Positions 18,536 to 27,899 of a stretch of 64,000 nucleotides of DNA are shown here, piece after piece. Every line of letters starts with the position of its first letter. The stretch's first letter is position 1. The notes beneath the pieces were generated by a model that saw only the letters and a list, made by a program, of their open reading frames with translations, made no database searches and was not told where the DNA came from. The position numbers were made by a program, and so were the translations under genes. The stretch comes from SKVR01 sp964491395 (lineage in GTDB: Bacteria > Bacteroidota > Bacteroidia > Bacteroidales > UBA7960): assembly GCA_964491395.1 (NCBI GenBank), contig CAZBGI010000007.1, positions 21,560 to 85,559 on the forward strand, in the 5' to 3' direction.

Positions 18536-19375
18536 TTATTTGTTATACTTAATAAGGATGTCCATGAAAGAAATGGTTGCATCTTCCATACTATTGACAA
18601 TACCATCGATTTTAGATACAATGTAGTTGTAAAAAATCTGAAGGATAACGGCAACAATAAGACCAAATACAGTCGTCAAAAGAGCCACCTTAATACCGTC
18701 GGCCACAATGGTAGGAGAAATATCACCTGCTTGTGCAATTGCATCAAAGGCAGAAATCATCCCAATTACCGTACCCATAAATCCAAGCATGGGTGCAATG
18801 GCAATGAAGAGTGAAATCCAGGTAAGGTTCATTTCCAGTTTACCCATCATTACACTACCGTATGAAACGACCGATTTTTCAACGACTTCCATTCCTTCGT
18901 TATAACGATCCAATGCCTGGTAAAAAATGCTGGCCACGGGTCCGCGTGTGTTTTTGCAAAGATCTTTGGCTGCATCTACTCCACCGGTCTGAATGGCGTC
19001 TTCTACTTTGTTAAGTAGTTTGTTAGTATTGGTACTGGCAAGGTTTAGATAAATAATCCTCTCAATACACAATGCAAGACCAAGGATCAGCGTTAAAAGA
19101 ACTACCCCCATAAAGCGGGCGTCACCCTCAATAAAACGCTCTTTCAAGACATAGTGGAAGTTTTCCGCTTCCGCTTCTTCATCAGTTTCTGCATCCATGG
19201 ATGCTGCTTCAGCAGGCGAAGTTTCTACGGCTGTACCCGTAGTATCTGCTACTTCTTCCTCAGTAGTATCAGCTACTTCTGTTTCGGGTGCCTGCTCTTC
19301 TTGCGCGTACACGGTTGAGTTGAGGCCGAACGTCAGCATTCCTGCTATGGTCAAAAAGACAAATAATTTTTTCAT
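18536..19375 (-). CDS. exbB: MotA/TolQ/ExbB proton channel family protein
   Basis: ExbB is the pentameric scaffold of the TonB energising complex. The 279-aa product starts at ATG 19375 (MKKLFVFLTIAG); an upstream in-frame TTG would add 17 residues lacking family character. It has a cleavable-looking signal sequence ending near VYAQ, an acidic Thr/Glu/Ala-rich periplasmic stretch (about 25-70), then three TM helices: GVVLLTLILGLALCIERIIY, a helix containing GFMGTVIGMISAF, and KVALLTTVFGLIVAVILQI. The extra N-terminal signal and acidic segment are frequent in Bacteroidota ExbB. It is first in a four-gene operon. A tRNA-Ser gene lies 70 bp upstream on the same strand. Confidence 0.95.
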   Translation of the reverse strand: MKKLFVFLTIAGMLTFGLNSTVYAQEEQAPETEVADTTEEEVADTTGTAVETSPAEAASMDAETDEEAEAENFHYVLKERFIEGDARFMGVVLLTLILGLALCIERIIYLNLASTNTNKLLNKVEDAIQTGGVDAAKDLCKNTRGPVASIFYQALDRYNEGMEVVEKSVVSYGSVMMGKLEMNLTWISLFIAIAPMLGFMGTVIGMISAFDAIAQAGDISPTIVADGIKVALLTTVFGLIVAVILQIFYNYIVSKIDGIVNSMEDATISFMDILIKYNK

Positions 19376-19445
19376 AGTAGATTCAATTGGTTTTGTTTTG
19401 ACTGTAAAGTTAATTATAGATTGCAAAGATTAAAAATTAAAATTC

Positions 19446-19536
19446 TGGCGGAGAGAGAGGGATTCGAACCCTCGATACCCTTGTGAGGTATACACACTTT
19501 CCAGGCGTGCGCCTTCGACCACTCGGCCATCTCTCC
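19446..19536 (-). tRNA. tRNA-Ser (GGA)
   Basis: On the minus strand the acceptor GGAGAGA (19536-19530) pairs with TCTCTCC (19456-19450), followed by discriminator G and an encoded CCA. The anticodon loop CTGGAAA gives anticodon GGA (reads UCC/UCU), the D arm contains GGCCGAGTGGTCGAAGGC, a long variable arm of class II type is present, and the T loop GGTTCGAATCC is intact. Confidence 0.96.
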
Positions 19537-19864
19537 TTTTGAATTATTATACTTCAATTAGCCTGCGTTTTTCAGGCTGCTAAAATACAAAAAAAATGAA
19601 ACATAACTAATACACACTGAATTTTTACCGGGTATTATCAAATTTAACAGCAAGATTATGCTTTCCCTGTATTTCTCCTCAGTTTTTCTTTACCCTGAAT
19701 GCGTGTAAATTACAAAGATATTAACATCCTCTGGTTGATAAGAATTGCCCTTTTCATTGAGCATTGCACGATTTCTTGTATATCTTTAAAGCAATGATTT
19801 TTTGCCGATGGCATTAAAAGATCATCTGTATGTCTATCAAACGCATAAAAACCAGCCCTATTTT

Positions 19865-21256
19865 ATGGAAAAACCGAATAAAGCCAGAAAAAAAGCTCCT
19901 GTGAGCAAAAAATTAACCTCCCCAAAAGTAAAAATTAAAGGAGAATGCAAGATTTTTGTCATTGATACCTCCGTAATTTTATACAATCATGATGCGATCA
20001 TGAGCTTTGATGACAACGACGTGGCCATCCCCATTACTGTATTGGAAGAACTGGATCAGTTTAAAAAAGGAAACGATACCAAAAATTTTGAAGCCAGAGA
20101 ATTTACCCGTCAGCTAGACAAACTCTCCCAATCAACGCCTTTGCAAAACTGGGTGCCCATAGGAAATCTCAAAGGAGGCCGAATCAGGGTGGTCATGAAC
20201 AAACCCAACGGGTTGGACGCTACCCAGGTGTTTGGTGAAGATAAACCTGACCACCGCATACTCAACACGGCTCTTTTCCTGGCCAGAGAAAACCCGGACA
20301 GAAGAGTAGTATTGGTTTCTAAGGATATCAACTTGCGCCTTAAAGCCAAATCATTAAACATTGCTGCCGAGGATTTCGAAACAGGAAAAGTCAAAAATGT
20401 TGATGAATTATATTCCGGGAAGAGTGAGATTATTTTGCAGGATACAACGGCAATTGACCTGCTTTATGAAAAAGGGAACTGCAAGCCTGGCCAGGCAGGC
20501 CTGAAAAACCCCGAACCCAATCATTACTTTATCATCAAAAGCAACAGCAGTTCTGTTCTTGCTACATACAGCCCTGTAAGACAACAGTTGGAACGAATTG
20601 ACAAGCGCACCATACAGAAAATTACACCCCGAAATGCAGAACAGGTATTTGCCCTGGACGCCATCCTTAATCCCGATATTAAATTGGTAACATTGCAGGG
20701 GATAGCAGGAACAGGAAAAACACTACTTGCCCTGGCCGGAGCTTTGGAACAACGCCATAACTTTGATCAGCTTTTTGTTGCTCGTCCCATTATCCCCCTT
20801 TCTAACCGCGATATCGGATTTCTTCCCGGTGATGTCAACTCTAAGATTAGTCCTTACATGGAACCGCTTTATGATAATCTGAAATTCATCCATTCGCAAT
20901 ACCGCGAAATGGACAAAGAATTCAGGAATATCACCGAGGCACTGGAAAATGAAAAGATTGTAGTGGCTCCATTGGCCTATATCCGGGGGCGCAGCCTTTC
21001 TAACATCATTTTTATCATTGACGAAGCTCAAAACCTTACTCCTCACGAGGTAAAGACCATCATTACCCGCGCCGGAGAAAACACCAAAATGATTTTTACA
21101 GGCGATATTTTCCAGATTGACACCCCTTACCTGGATTCCCAGAGTAACGGATTATCCTATCTGATAGACAAAGTGAAAGGAAATAATATATATGCCCATA
21201 TCAGGCTTGAAAAAGGAGAACGTTCTGAACTGGCCAACCTTGCCAACAGTCTTTAG
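19865..21256 (+). CDS. PhoH family protein with N-terminal PIN domain (PhoH2/YlaK type)
   Basis: A fusion of a PIN-domain RNase (from KIFVIDTSVILYNHDAI, acidic residues D and E in VLEELDQFKKG and SKDINLRLKA) with a PhoH ATPase (Walker A GIAGTGKT, Walker B IIFIIDEAQN). PhoH2 proteins have been shown to act as RNA helicases and RNases. The start is uncertain: the frame is open from TTG 19802, with ATG at 19808 and ATG at 19865. I chose 19865 (MEKPNKARKK) because related proteins begin with a short basic tail before the PIN domain. A -7-like TATCTTTA (19781-19788) lies upstream. It is convergent with the M28 peptidase. Confidence 0.93.
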   Translation: MEKPNKARKKAPVSKKLTSPKVKIKGECKIFVIDTSVILYNHDAIMSFDDNDVAIPITVLEELDQFKKGNDTKNFEAREFTRQLDKLSQSTPLQNWVPIGNLKGGRIRVVMNKPNGLDATQVFGEDKPDHRILNTALFLARENPDRRVVLVSKDINLRLKAKSLNIAAEDFETGKVKNVDELYSGKSEIILQDTTAIDLLYEKGNCKPGQAGLKNPEPNHYFIIKSNSSSVLATYSPVRQQLERIDKRTIQKITPRNAEQVFALDAILNPDIKLVTLQGIAGTGKTLLALAGALEQRHNFDQLFVARPIIPLSNRDIGFLPGDVNSKISPYMEPLYDNLKFIHSQYREMDKEFRNITEALENEKIVVAPLAYIRGRSLSNIIFIIDEAQNLTPHEVKTIITRAGENTKMIFTGDIFQIDTPYLDSQSNGLSYLIDKVKGNNIYAHIRLEKGERSELANLANSL

Positions 21257-21352
21257 AGGTTAAGAGCTGTTGTCCGTCTGTAACAGCCTTTATGGATTTG
21301 CAATATGTCAAATAAGGGATTCACACCGCACTGTCACCTCAGAAGCAGATGA

Positions 21353-22351
21353 TTATTCACGGTACACAACCGCAATTACCGTTTGCCCTACAGCCAGCAG
21401 GGTGGAAGTATCAATGTTGTCCATCGTATCGTCAACCGTGTGCCAGTAATCGAAAAAGCCGTGGGGAGTATTATCTCTTTGATCGATAATATTGATGACC
21501 GGAATATTGCGGATTTTATTAATGTAATAATGATCATCAATAATAAATCCACCTTCTCGGTTGTAAAAGAAATGTCTAAAACCCTCCTGCCTGGCAACCA
21601 TCCAAACTTTCCTGACAATATTGGGAGCATACATCATAGAGTATCCTTCATGTTTAAAAGAAGCATCTTTTGCTCCTACCATATCCAATAAAATCCCAAA
21701 CCGGGCATAATAATCAGATTTATGAGGATTGTTGGCCCAGAACTGACTCCCCAATGCCCAACTATCCTGGTCAGGAGTATTTACCAGCTGGTGTTGGCCA
21801 TAATCTTCTGCATCAAAAAATGCAATGTCAACTCCCACTCCCGGATTATCCTGGCTGAGCAAGCGGGCAATTTCGAGCAGAACCCCCACTCCACTGGCAC
21901 CATCATTGGCTCCGTCAATAGCACGATAATGATTATCAGGATTGGGATCGTGATCAGCCCAGGGTCGGCTATCCCAATGGGCACAAAGCAATATTCGGTT
22001 TTTTTTCTCCGGCTGAAAACTCCCTATAAAGTTTCGTGCATGCAATACAGTACCATCAGAAGCTCTCAACCTTGCATTCTGAACATACACAGTATCAGCA
22101 AATCGCTTCAAATTTTCTTCGAGCCAGTCACCGCATGCCTCATGCGCAGCGGTATTGGGGACTCTCGGACCAAAAGCTACCTGCCTGGCAACAAAGGAAT
22201 ATGCCGAATCGGCATTGAAGGCAGGTACTGAAGGAATATTTGCAGAGGAAGTTTCCCTTTCTTCATTCTGATTTCGCTTTTCACTATCGCGACCGCAACC
22301 TGCTGTCAACAGCAATAAGGCGAGCAACCCAATATACATTTTTTTTATCAT
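21353..22351 (-). CDS. M28 family metallopeptidase / glutaminyl-cyclase-like lipoprotein
   Basis: A 332-aa secreted zinc enzyme. From ATG 22351 it has a lipoprotein signal with lipobox LLTAGC. The M28 fold shows the expected zinc ligands: His/Asp in LLCAHWDSRPWADHDP, Asp in DGANDGASGVGVLLEIARLL, Glu/Asp in DIAFFDAEDYG and His in DYWHTVDDTMDNID. The pattern with FFDAEDYG and WALGSQFWA is closer to glutaminyl-peptide cyclotransferases than to leucine aminopeptidases, so it may form N-terminal pyroglutamate on exported proteins, an activity known for periplasmic QCs in Bacteroidota. A TAGGTTTG -7 motif (complement of 22420-22427) lies about 70 bp upstream. Confidence 0.9.
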   Translation of the reverse strand: MIKKMYIGLLALLLLTAGCGRDSEKRNQNEERETSSANIPSVPAFNADSAYSFVARQVAFGPRVPNTAAHEACGDWLEENLKRFADTVYVQNARLRASDGTVLHARNFIGSFQPEKKNRILLCAHWDSRPWADHDPNPDNHYRAIDGANDGASGVGVLLEIARLLSQDNPGVGVDIAFFDAEDYGQHQLVNTPDQDSWALGSQFWANNPHKSDYYARFGILLDMVGAKDASFKHEGYSMMYAPNIVRKVWMVARQEGFRHFFYNREGGFIIDDHYYINKIRNIPVINIIDQRDNTPHGFFDYWHTVDDTMDNIDTSTLLAVGQTVIAVVYRE

Positions 22352-22703
22352 ATCAATGAAAGTAAAATTCAGTTTAATTATCAGACCGCCTCTGTATAAG
22401 CCATCTTTTAACAATTGTACAAACCTAAAGATAATTTACCATATAAGTTCTGAAGTTAACAATTATTTATCTTGTTCTCTCTTGTTTGCTCATTACAAAT
22501 ATTCTTGCTCCTTTCTGTTTTTTATTGCATCAGGTATATATACCTGCACAATCGCTGGTGTTTGTACCTGATTGCATACTTAAGTTTTTTTTTAGTTTTA
22601 TGCATAATATTTTTATTGAAAAAATGTCACATTATCTTAATTTAGTGGACTTCAATAAAACCTTTGATGCAGAGGACTGGTAATGCTAAAAAAACAAGTG
22701 TGA
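22352..22703. other. 352-bp divergent intergenic region
   Basis: It lies between the M28 gene and the PAS-LuxR gene. It contains the TAGGTTTG -7 motif for the M28 gene and, on the plus strand, a possible short ORF (22600-22683, 27 codons ending 20 bp before the LuxR gene). The ORF has no recognisable homology and may be chance. Confidence 0.35.
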
Positions 22704-23402
22704 ATGAATCCCAAAAAATCAATAACCGTGAAAGAGAAAGATTCTAACGTTTTGGGATTGAGCTATAAAGAGCAATTGCTGTTCTATGAAAAGATTTTTT
22801 CTTCCCTGAATGCCATTATTTTTGTTTTTGATCTTAACAACTACAGGATGTTATGGGTCAACGATGCTTTTAAAAAGATTCTGGGATACAAGAACAGCAC
22901 AGAAAAAATCCCTGAGGATGTTTTATTGGAAATTTATCATCCTGACGACAGAGATTTATTGGCAGACATAAAAAAATATTTCAAAAGAAAGAAGAAAGGA
23001 ACCTATACTGCTATTTTCAAGTTTCGCAACAGCAAAGGAAAATATATATGGCTTTGCTCGGTGGCGAATTTATTCAGGCGAACGCCCGATAACTCTGTAT
23101 TTGAAATGGTGGGGGTTTCTATCAATTTCTCCAACGAACTCAGTTATGGCAAGAATCTGAAAGTGGTATCACGCGAACAACTAAAGCAAAGCAACAAACC
23201 CATTATTGAGCAACTAACAAAACGCGAAAGAGAACTGACACGATATTTTGCCCAGGGATACCAAACAAAAGAAATTGCAGAAATGATTGGAGTGAGTTTT
23301 CACACGGTTAACAATCACCGAAAAAACATCCTGAAAAAACTGGGATTTAAAAACATTGCCAGCCTGGTAAACTTTGCCGTTGAGCATGGCCTCAATGAAT
23401 AG
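22704..23402 (+). CDS. PAS domain LuxR-type transcriptional regulator
   Basis: A 232-aa regulator. A PAS fold (about residues 28-145; FSSLNAIIFVFDLNNYRMLWVNDAF, then PEDVLLEIYHPDDRD) is joined to a C-terminal LuxR-type HTH (LTKRERELTRYFAQGY, KEIAEMIGVSFHTVNNHRKNILKKLG). There is no receiver domain, so it probably senses a ligand or redox signal directly. Target genes are not evident; the neighbours are the divergent M28 gene and a convergent T9SS cargo gene. Confidence 0.93.
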   Translation: MNPKKSITVKEKDSNVLGLSYKEQLLFYEKIFSSLNAIIFVFDLNNYRMLWVNDAFKKILGYKNSTEKIPEDVLLEIYHPDDRDLLADIKKYFKRKKKGTYTAIFKFRNSKGKYIWLCSVANLFRRTPDNSVFEMVGVSINFSNELSYGKNLKVVSREQLKQSNKPIIEQLTKRERELTRYFAQGYQTKEIAEMIGVSFHTVNNHRKNILKKLGFKNIASLVNFAVEHGLNE

Positions 23403-23480
23403 GTAAAATACAATGTCCCGGTGCCAATGTGCAAAATATCAGCAGGCAGATTGACTATGTAACCCGCAATACAAGGGCAT

Positions 23481-25151
23481 TTATTCCTTTATAAACTTAC
23501 TGCTATGCATCTTGTTATGCTCAAATACCTGAAGGATATAAACGCCGGGAGCCAGTGAAGAAACATCAACACCGGCAGCTGATCCCTCATGCTTCGCCTG
23601 AAGCATTACCCTGCCGGCCACATCGGTTATGGTATACCCATAGATTGTCTCGTCTATAGCAGAGATATACAACAAATCCTTCACAGGATTGGGATATACC
23701 CAAAGTTCTTGTTGTGAATAGTCCGATACATGCGTGATAAAGAATGATTTGCAAAGAGAGTTGGTTCCGGTGCTCAATTCAAGAGAAGAATTGGGTGCCA
23801 GAATTTCAAAACACAACTCGTTTGAGGAGGTGGGAGGAGCATAGTCATTGCTGCTGCCCACATCAAGCAAAAACTCCCCGCCAGGCATGATGTCAAGGCC
23901 ATTATAATTCTCATAGAAAAACTGTTTTGCACAATTTGTACCACCACTCCTGGGCGAAAATACAGAAAGGGCATGTACAGGCTCCTCTCCATTGTTACGA
24001 ATAGTCAAAGATGCATCAAAGTCAAAACTGGTGGCAATGGTTTCACCCCCAAAATCCTGGTAGTTAATAACAATATTACTTATCTCAAAATCAAGCAATT
24101 CAATATCGGCCCATGGATAAGCCGTATCATCCTGCTCGCCCGAAGGGAAGGCATACAATCCAATTTGTTCTGAAAGGGAGGTGCCTGAAAAAACTATCTG
24201 ATTGTCAACGACAACAAAATCAACATTCTCAACATACTCTTCAAAGTACAAATGACTGTTTTCTTTTGCAGCTTCCGGTTTTATTAGCACAATCTGATCG
24301 TTTTCTTTTCCCATTACCCAGATAGAATCATCGAAAGCTTTAATTCGCTCCAAATCTGCCAGCTCATCTTCCAGCAATACTACCACTGTTTCAAAGTCCG
24401 GATCTGTTTTTTCCAGCCCGGATGGGGAAAGAAGATAAACCCATGAGTCATGGAAAATAATATCAACAACCAGTTTGTCTGGGGAATAAGTATCTACAAT
24501 CTCACCGTCCATGTTGCCCACATATAAGTTATCACCGCTCCTTAGCAGAATACTCTCATCATTCAGAAACAAAACCTGCTCAAGAGCAAATTCATATTCC
24601 TTCTCCCATACAACGTCTCCATGGGCATCAACCATTACAACTAAATTAAAATCAGGAGCTTCCCCACCAGCGAGCAGCAGCTTGCCTGTGGGATCTACAT
24701 CCATGCTGACAGGGGTAAACATATAATACTCCGCCCATTCATCTCCACGGTACAGCGTTTGGTATTCAATATTCCCGTCAGTCTGAAGTTTAGAAATTAC
24801 AATGGGTTCTGTTCCGTAATATGTATCGTCAGCATAAAGGAAACCGGCAGTATATATATAACCCTCCCGGGCATGAACCAGATCAAAGTTTCCGCCCATG
24901 TTGTACTTTTCCATGGTTCCTTTATCCCACATCAATTCTCCCTGTGTGTCGAAAGCAAAAAGCCTGTTGGTGGAACATCCAAAGGATTCGGTATACCCTG
25001 TTACCAGTATAAGGGAGTCATGAACCAACGCCATGTCTGCGGGGTATGATTTATTGAAGGATTGCTGATCCAGCACGCGGGTCCACAAGGGATTGGAAAT
25101 GGTTGTTTGCCATACAAACAACATGGCTGCAAAAAGGGGAAAATGCTTCAT
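23481..25151 (-). CDS. Type IX secretion cargo protein with C-terminal sorting domain
   Basis: A 556-aa secreted protein. It has a signal peptide (MKHFPLFAAMLFVWQTTIS), a region of repeated beta-propeller-like segments with Asp-rich turns (about 25-340), an Ig-like/CARDB-like domain (about 345-465, DFEISNIVINYQDFGG ... LTIRNNGEEPVHALSV) and a type A T9SS sorting domain at the end (LWVYPNPVKDLLYIS ... VSSLAPGVYILQVFEHNKMHSSKFIKE). The sorting domain predicts export through the outer membrane and surface attachment or release. No enzymatic motif is seen; function unknown. Confidence 0.9.
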   Translation of the reverse strand: MKHFPLFAAMLFVWQTTISNPLWTRVLDQQSFNKSYPADMALVHDSLILVTGYTESFGCSTNRLFAFDTQGELMWDKGTMEKYNMGGNFDLVHAREGYIYTAGFLYADDTYYGTEPIVISKLQTDGNIEYQTLYRGDEWAEYYMFTPVSMDVDPTGKLLLAGGEAPDFNLVVMVDAHGDVVWEKEYEFALEQVLFLNDESILLRSGDNLYVGNMDGEIVDTYSPDKLVVDIIFHDSWVYLLSPSGLEKTDPDFETVVVLLEDELADLERIKAFDDSIWVMGKENDQIVLIKPEAAKENSHLYFEEYVENVDFVVVDNQIVFSGTSLSEQIGLYAFPSGEQDDTAYPWADIELLDFEISNIVINYQDFGGETIATSFDFDASLTIRNNGEEPVHALSVFSPRSGGTNCAKQFFYENYNGLDIMPGGEFLLDVGSSNDYAPPTSSNELCFEILAPNSSLELSTGTNSLCKSFFITHVSDYSQQELWVYPNPVKDLLYISAIDETIYGYTITDVAGRVMLQAKHEGSAAGVDVSSLAPGVYILQVFEHNKMHSSKFIKE

Positions 25152-25547
25152 GGGTTTTGGTTTTTAAGGTAAAACAAAAGATTAAAACCAACAGAACATC
25201 ATTTGGTCGAAGGATAACAGTCCTGACCTGATAATATAATCACCAAAAATATAGTATTAGAAGAAATTTTCCAAGTAATATGCGGAATATTTTTTTTTAT
25301 TACATGCAGCAGGGGATGGATGCTTCATTTCAGTGCGTTTCGCTTTGCATGTATAATAATTTCATACTAAAAAATTATTACAGCAGGTTAGTTGATGGCG
25401 GCTCCAAAGCATATTTTGTTGAGCAAAGCGAAGCACCCAAATTTTTCTACCGGACACTATGATAAGAATTCCCGAAAAAAAATCTGGCTCAGCCGCATTT
25501 TGTCGTTATACCTGCCTATATTTGTAAATTCCAAAACTTACCGTATC
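25152..25547. other. 396-bp intergenic region upstream of the WYL regulator
   Basis: It separates the T9SS cargo gene from the WYL regulator. It contains a perfect -7 element TATATTTG at 25517-25524; a TTTG lies only 14 bp before it, shorter than usual. No RNA or conserved ORF is visible; the in-frame extension of the WYL gene through this region is not protein-like. Confidence 0.4.
25517..25524 (+). promoter_or_regulatory. -7 promoter element for the WYL regulator
   Basis: TATATTTG matches TAnnTTTG and lies 24 bp before ATG 25548, giving a short leader. The -33 element is poorly spaced. Confidence 0.4.
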
Positions 25548-26459
25548 ATGACCAAAAGAGAATCTATTACCCGCCATAACCTCATCATCAATAAAGTAAA
25601 GCGAACCCCGTGCTCGTTTGAAGAGATTTCGAGATACCTGCAGTATGAATCTGAGATCCAGGCCTATGATTTTACTATCTCTAAACGTACCTTTCAACGC
25701 GATCTGAATGACATCAGAAGCATCTACAACATTGACATCCAATTCGATAGCAGGAGAAAGGTCTACCGCGTGGAGCTGGATCAGAGTTCAGAAATCAATG
25801 AACGCCTGCTGGAGGCTTTTGACACTTTCAATGCTTTGAATGTCAGAGAAAACCTTGCCGACTACATTCATCTTGAAAAAAGAAGACCCCAGGGAACAGA
25901 AAATCTTTATGGCCTGCTTCACGCCATTCGCAACCGCCTGCAGATCTCCTTTGTGCATCATAAATTCTGGGACGACAACCCTACGGTGCGAGAGGTACAA
26001 CCTTATGCCCTGAAAGAGTTCAGAAACCGATGGTACATCATGGGGAAAAATCTGGGTGATAATAAAATTAAAAGCTTTGCCCTTGACCGGCTGAGGGATT
26101 TGGATATTACCAAGAAAAAATTCGGCCCTCCCAGCGAATTTGATATGCACAAACATTTTAAGTATTGTTTCGGCATTATCAGCCCCAACAATCAACAACC
26201 TGAAGAAATCATTCTATCTTTTACACCACTACAGGGGAAATACATCAAAACGCTTCCCCTTCACGAAACACAGGAAATTTTAATTGACAATAAAAAAGAG
26301 TTTCGCATTAAAGTCACCCTGTTCATCACCTATGATTTGCTAATGGAAATACTCTCTTTTGGTGATAGTGTAGAAGTAATTCACCCGCCTGCACTGGTTG
26401 AAGAAATTGTAAGTACTTACAGGAGTGCCCTGAAACAATATGAGCAGCGCAGCAAATAA
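25548..26459 (+). CDS. WYL domain transcriptional regulator
   Basis: A 303-aa regulator. The start at ATG 25548 (MTKRESITRHNLIINKVKR) is chosen because 52 upstream in-frame codons are not conserved in character and a promoter -7 element falls within them. An N-terminal winged HTH region (to about residue 90, with SFEEISRYLQ and SKRTFQRDLNDIRSIYNIDI) precedes a WYL domain (IRNRLQISFVHHKF, VQPYALKEFRNRWYIMGKN, FALDRLRDLDITKKKF) and a C-terminal WCX-like part. WYL proteins bind nucleic-acid or nucleotide ligands and often control stress or defence genes, but no defence genes are adjacent here; the target is unknown. Confidence 0.92.
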   Translation: MTKRESITRHNLIINKVKRTPCSFEEISRYLQYESEIQAYDFTISKRTFQRDLNDIRSIYNIDIQFDSRRKVYRVELDQSSEINERLLEAFDTFNALNVRENLADYIHLEKRRPQGTENLYGLLHAIRNRLQISFVHHKFWDDNPTVREVQPYALKEFRNRWYIMGKNLGDNKIKSFALDRLRDLDITKKKFGPPSEFDMHKHFKYCFGIISPNNQQPEEIILSFTPLQGKYIKTLPLHETQEILIDNKKEFRIKVTLFITYDLLMEILSFGDSVEVIHPPALVEEIVSTYRSALKQYEQRSK

Positions 26460-26553
26460 AAAACCTCCGGACAAAAAGCCCGAAGGTTAGCGTGTTGTTT
26501 TGATAATATAGGTGTTTTAAAAGGGTGCGATAGAAAAAACTTCTGTCTATTTA

Positions 26554-27753
26554 CTAAACGAAGTTGAGCTCTTTCAGGGAATCGTGTATCATAGTAAAGG
26601 TGCGCTCAATATCATTATCCAGCCCCACAGAAAAACGAACCAGTCCTTCTGACATTCCCATTTCTTTTTGCACTTCTTCGGGAACTTCGCTGGAAGTACT
26701 TTTTCCGGAGTTGCTGAACAGTGTTTTGAAGTAGCCAAGACTTACAGCCAGGTAACCAACTCCCTTTTCCTGCATTTTCTCCATTAACTGGCTTGCTCTT
26801 TCTGCGGTATCCATATCAATGGCAATCATACCTCCAAAGCCAAATTCGGGGTTCATAATTTTCTTGAACAGTTCATGCTGCGGATGTTCAGGGAGTCCGG
26901 GATAGTTGAACTTCAGTCCGATTTCCCTGAACTTTTTGGCCAGGAACATGGCATTGTGACTGTGCTGCTTCATGCGGATGTGCAAAGTATGCAGGTTTTT
27001 GTGAATGCTTGAGGAGCGTAAGGGGTCGAGCACAGGACCCAGCAACATCGCCGTACCGGTATTTACATCGGCCAAATCGTTGATAAACTGCTCATCAGCA
27101 CATATGGCTCCGGCTACACAATCATTTTTTCCGTTGATAAACTTGGTCATACTATACACTACAATGTGAGCTCCCAATTTGGCCGGTGCTACAATCATAG
27201 GGGTAAAAGTATTGTCTACCAGAAGTTTGATGCCATTGTCGTCCGCTATTTTTGCCAAAGCCTCGATATCGCAAATCTGCAGCAGAGGGTTGGTCATGGT
27301 TTCGGTATAGATAAGGCGGGTATTGGGTCGTATTGCCTCTTTTATCGATTCATGGTTGGTTGGATCAACAAAGCTTACCTCAATCTGAAATTTTTTCAGG
27401 TAGTTGGCCAGAAAGGCGAAGGTTCCTCCATATGTAGTTACCGAAGAAACAATATGTGAGCCACAATCGCATAATTGCAAAATCGCAGAGGTTATTGCCG
27501 CCATTCCAGAGGCTGTTACCCAGGCACTTTCAGTACCTTCCATGGCAGCCAATGCATCAGCCAGGTAGCGGTTGGAAGGATTCCAGTGACGAGAGTAAAG
27601 GAAACAACCTTCCTGTTCGCCATGGAAGGTATCAACCATGGTATTGGCCTGTAAAAAAGTGTATGTTGCTGAATCTGTGATAGAAGGATTAACATCTCCG
27701 AATTCTCCGAACTGTTGTAAATCCTGAATGTTAGATGCCGGGTCAAATTTCAT
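26554..27753 (-). CDS. Cys/Met metabolism PLP-dependent enzyme (methionine gamma-lyase / cystathionine lyase family)
   Basis: A 399-aa fold-type I PLP enzyme, counted from ATG 27753 (MKFDPASNIQDLQQFG). Motifs: YSRHWNPSNRYLADALAAMEG (phosphate and substrate side), VTASGMAAITSAIL, TETMTNPLLQICDIEAL, the Asp of LLVDNTFTPM, and the PLP lysine in VVYSMTKFINGKND. The latter departs from the usual SxTKYxxGH (K-N-D in place of G-H), so the exact reaction (gamma-lyase, gamma-synthase or homocysteine synthase) cannot be fixed. It is divergent from an Lrp/AsnC regulator, which probably controls it. A TATTTTTG -7 motif (complement of 27808-27815) lies 55 bp upstream. Confidence 0.92.
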   Translation of the reverse strand: MKFDPASNIQDLQQFGEFGDVNPSITDSATYTFLQANTMVDTFHGEQEGCFLYSRHWNPSNRYLADALAAMEGTESAWVTASGMAAITSAILQLCDCGSHIVSSVTTYGGTFAFLANYLKKFQIEVSFVDPTNHESIKEAIRPNTRLIYTETMTNPLLQICDIEALAKIADDNGIKLLVDNTFTPMIVAPAKLGAHIVVYSMTKFINGKNDCVAGAICADEQFINDLADVNTGTAMLLGPVLDPLRSSSIHKNLHTLHIRMKQHSHNAMFLAKKFREIGLKFNYPGLPEHPQHELFKKIMNPEFGFGGMIAIDMDTAERASQLMEKMQEKGVGYLAVSLGYFKTLFSNSGKSTSSEVPEEVQKEMGMSEGLVRFSVGLDNDIERTFTMIHDSLKELNFV

Positions 27754-27807
27754 GATATAGGGCTTTGTAATGAATGAATAGTTTTGACAACTGTGTTTTG
27801 AACCTGA

Positions 27808-27815
27808 CAAAAATA
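27808..27815 (-). promoter_or_regulatory. -7 promoter element for the Cys/Met lyase gene
   Basis: TATTTTTG on the minus strand matches TAnnTTTG, 55 bp before the ATG. No well-spaced -33 TTG. Confidence 0.35.
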
Positions 27816-27899
27816 ATAATTTTACAACATAATCCCCTCTCTTGCAAAAAATATTTACCTTTTTCTTTTCATTCACTTACAGTTTAAATCTTTTTATTG

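Noticed and set aside
19446..19536. tRNA-Ser as an integration site of a mobile element
   Set aside because: No integrase, no repeated tRNA 3' end and only housekeeping genes on both sides.
25392..25547. Longer N-terminus for the WYL regulator
   Set aside because: The added 52 residues are not HTH-like and contain the promoter -7 element; ATG 25548 gives the normal protein.
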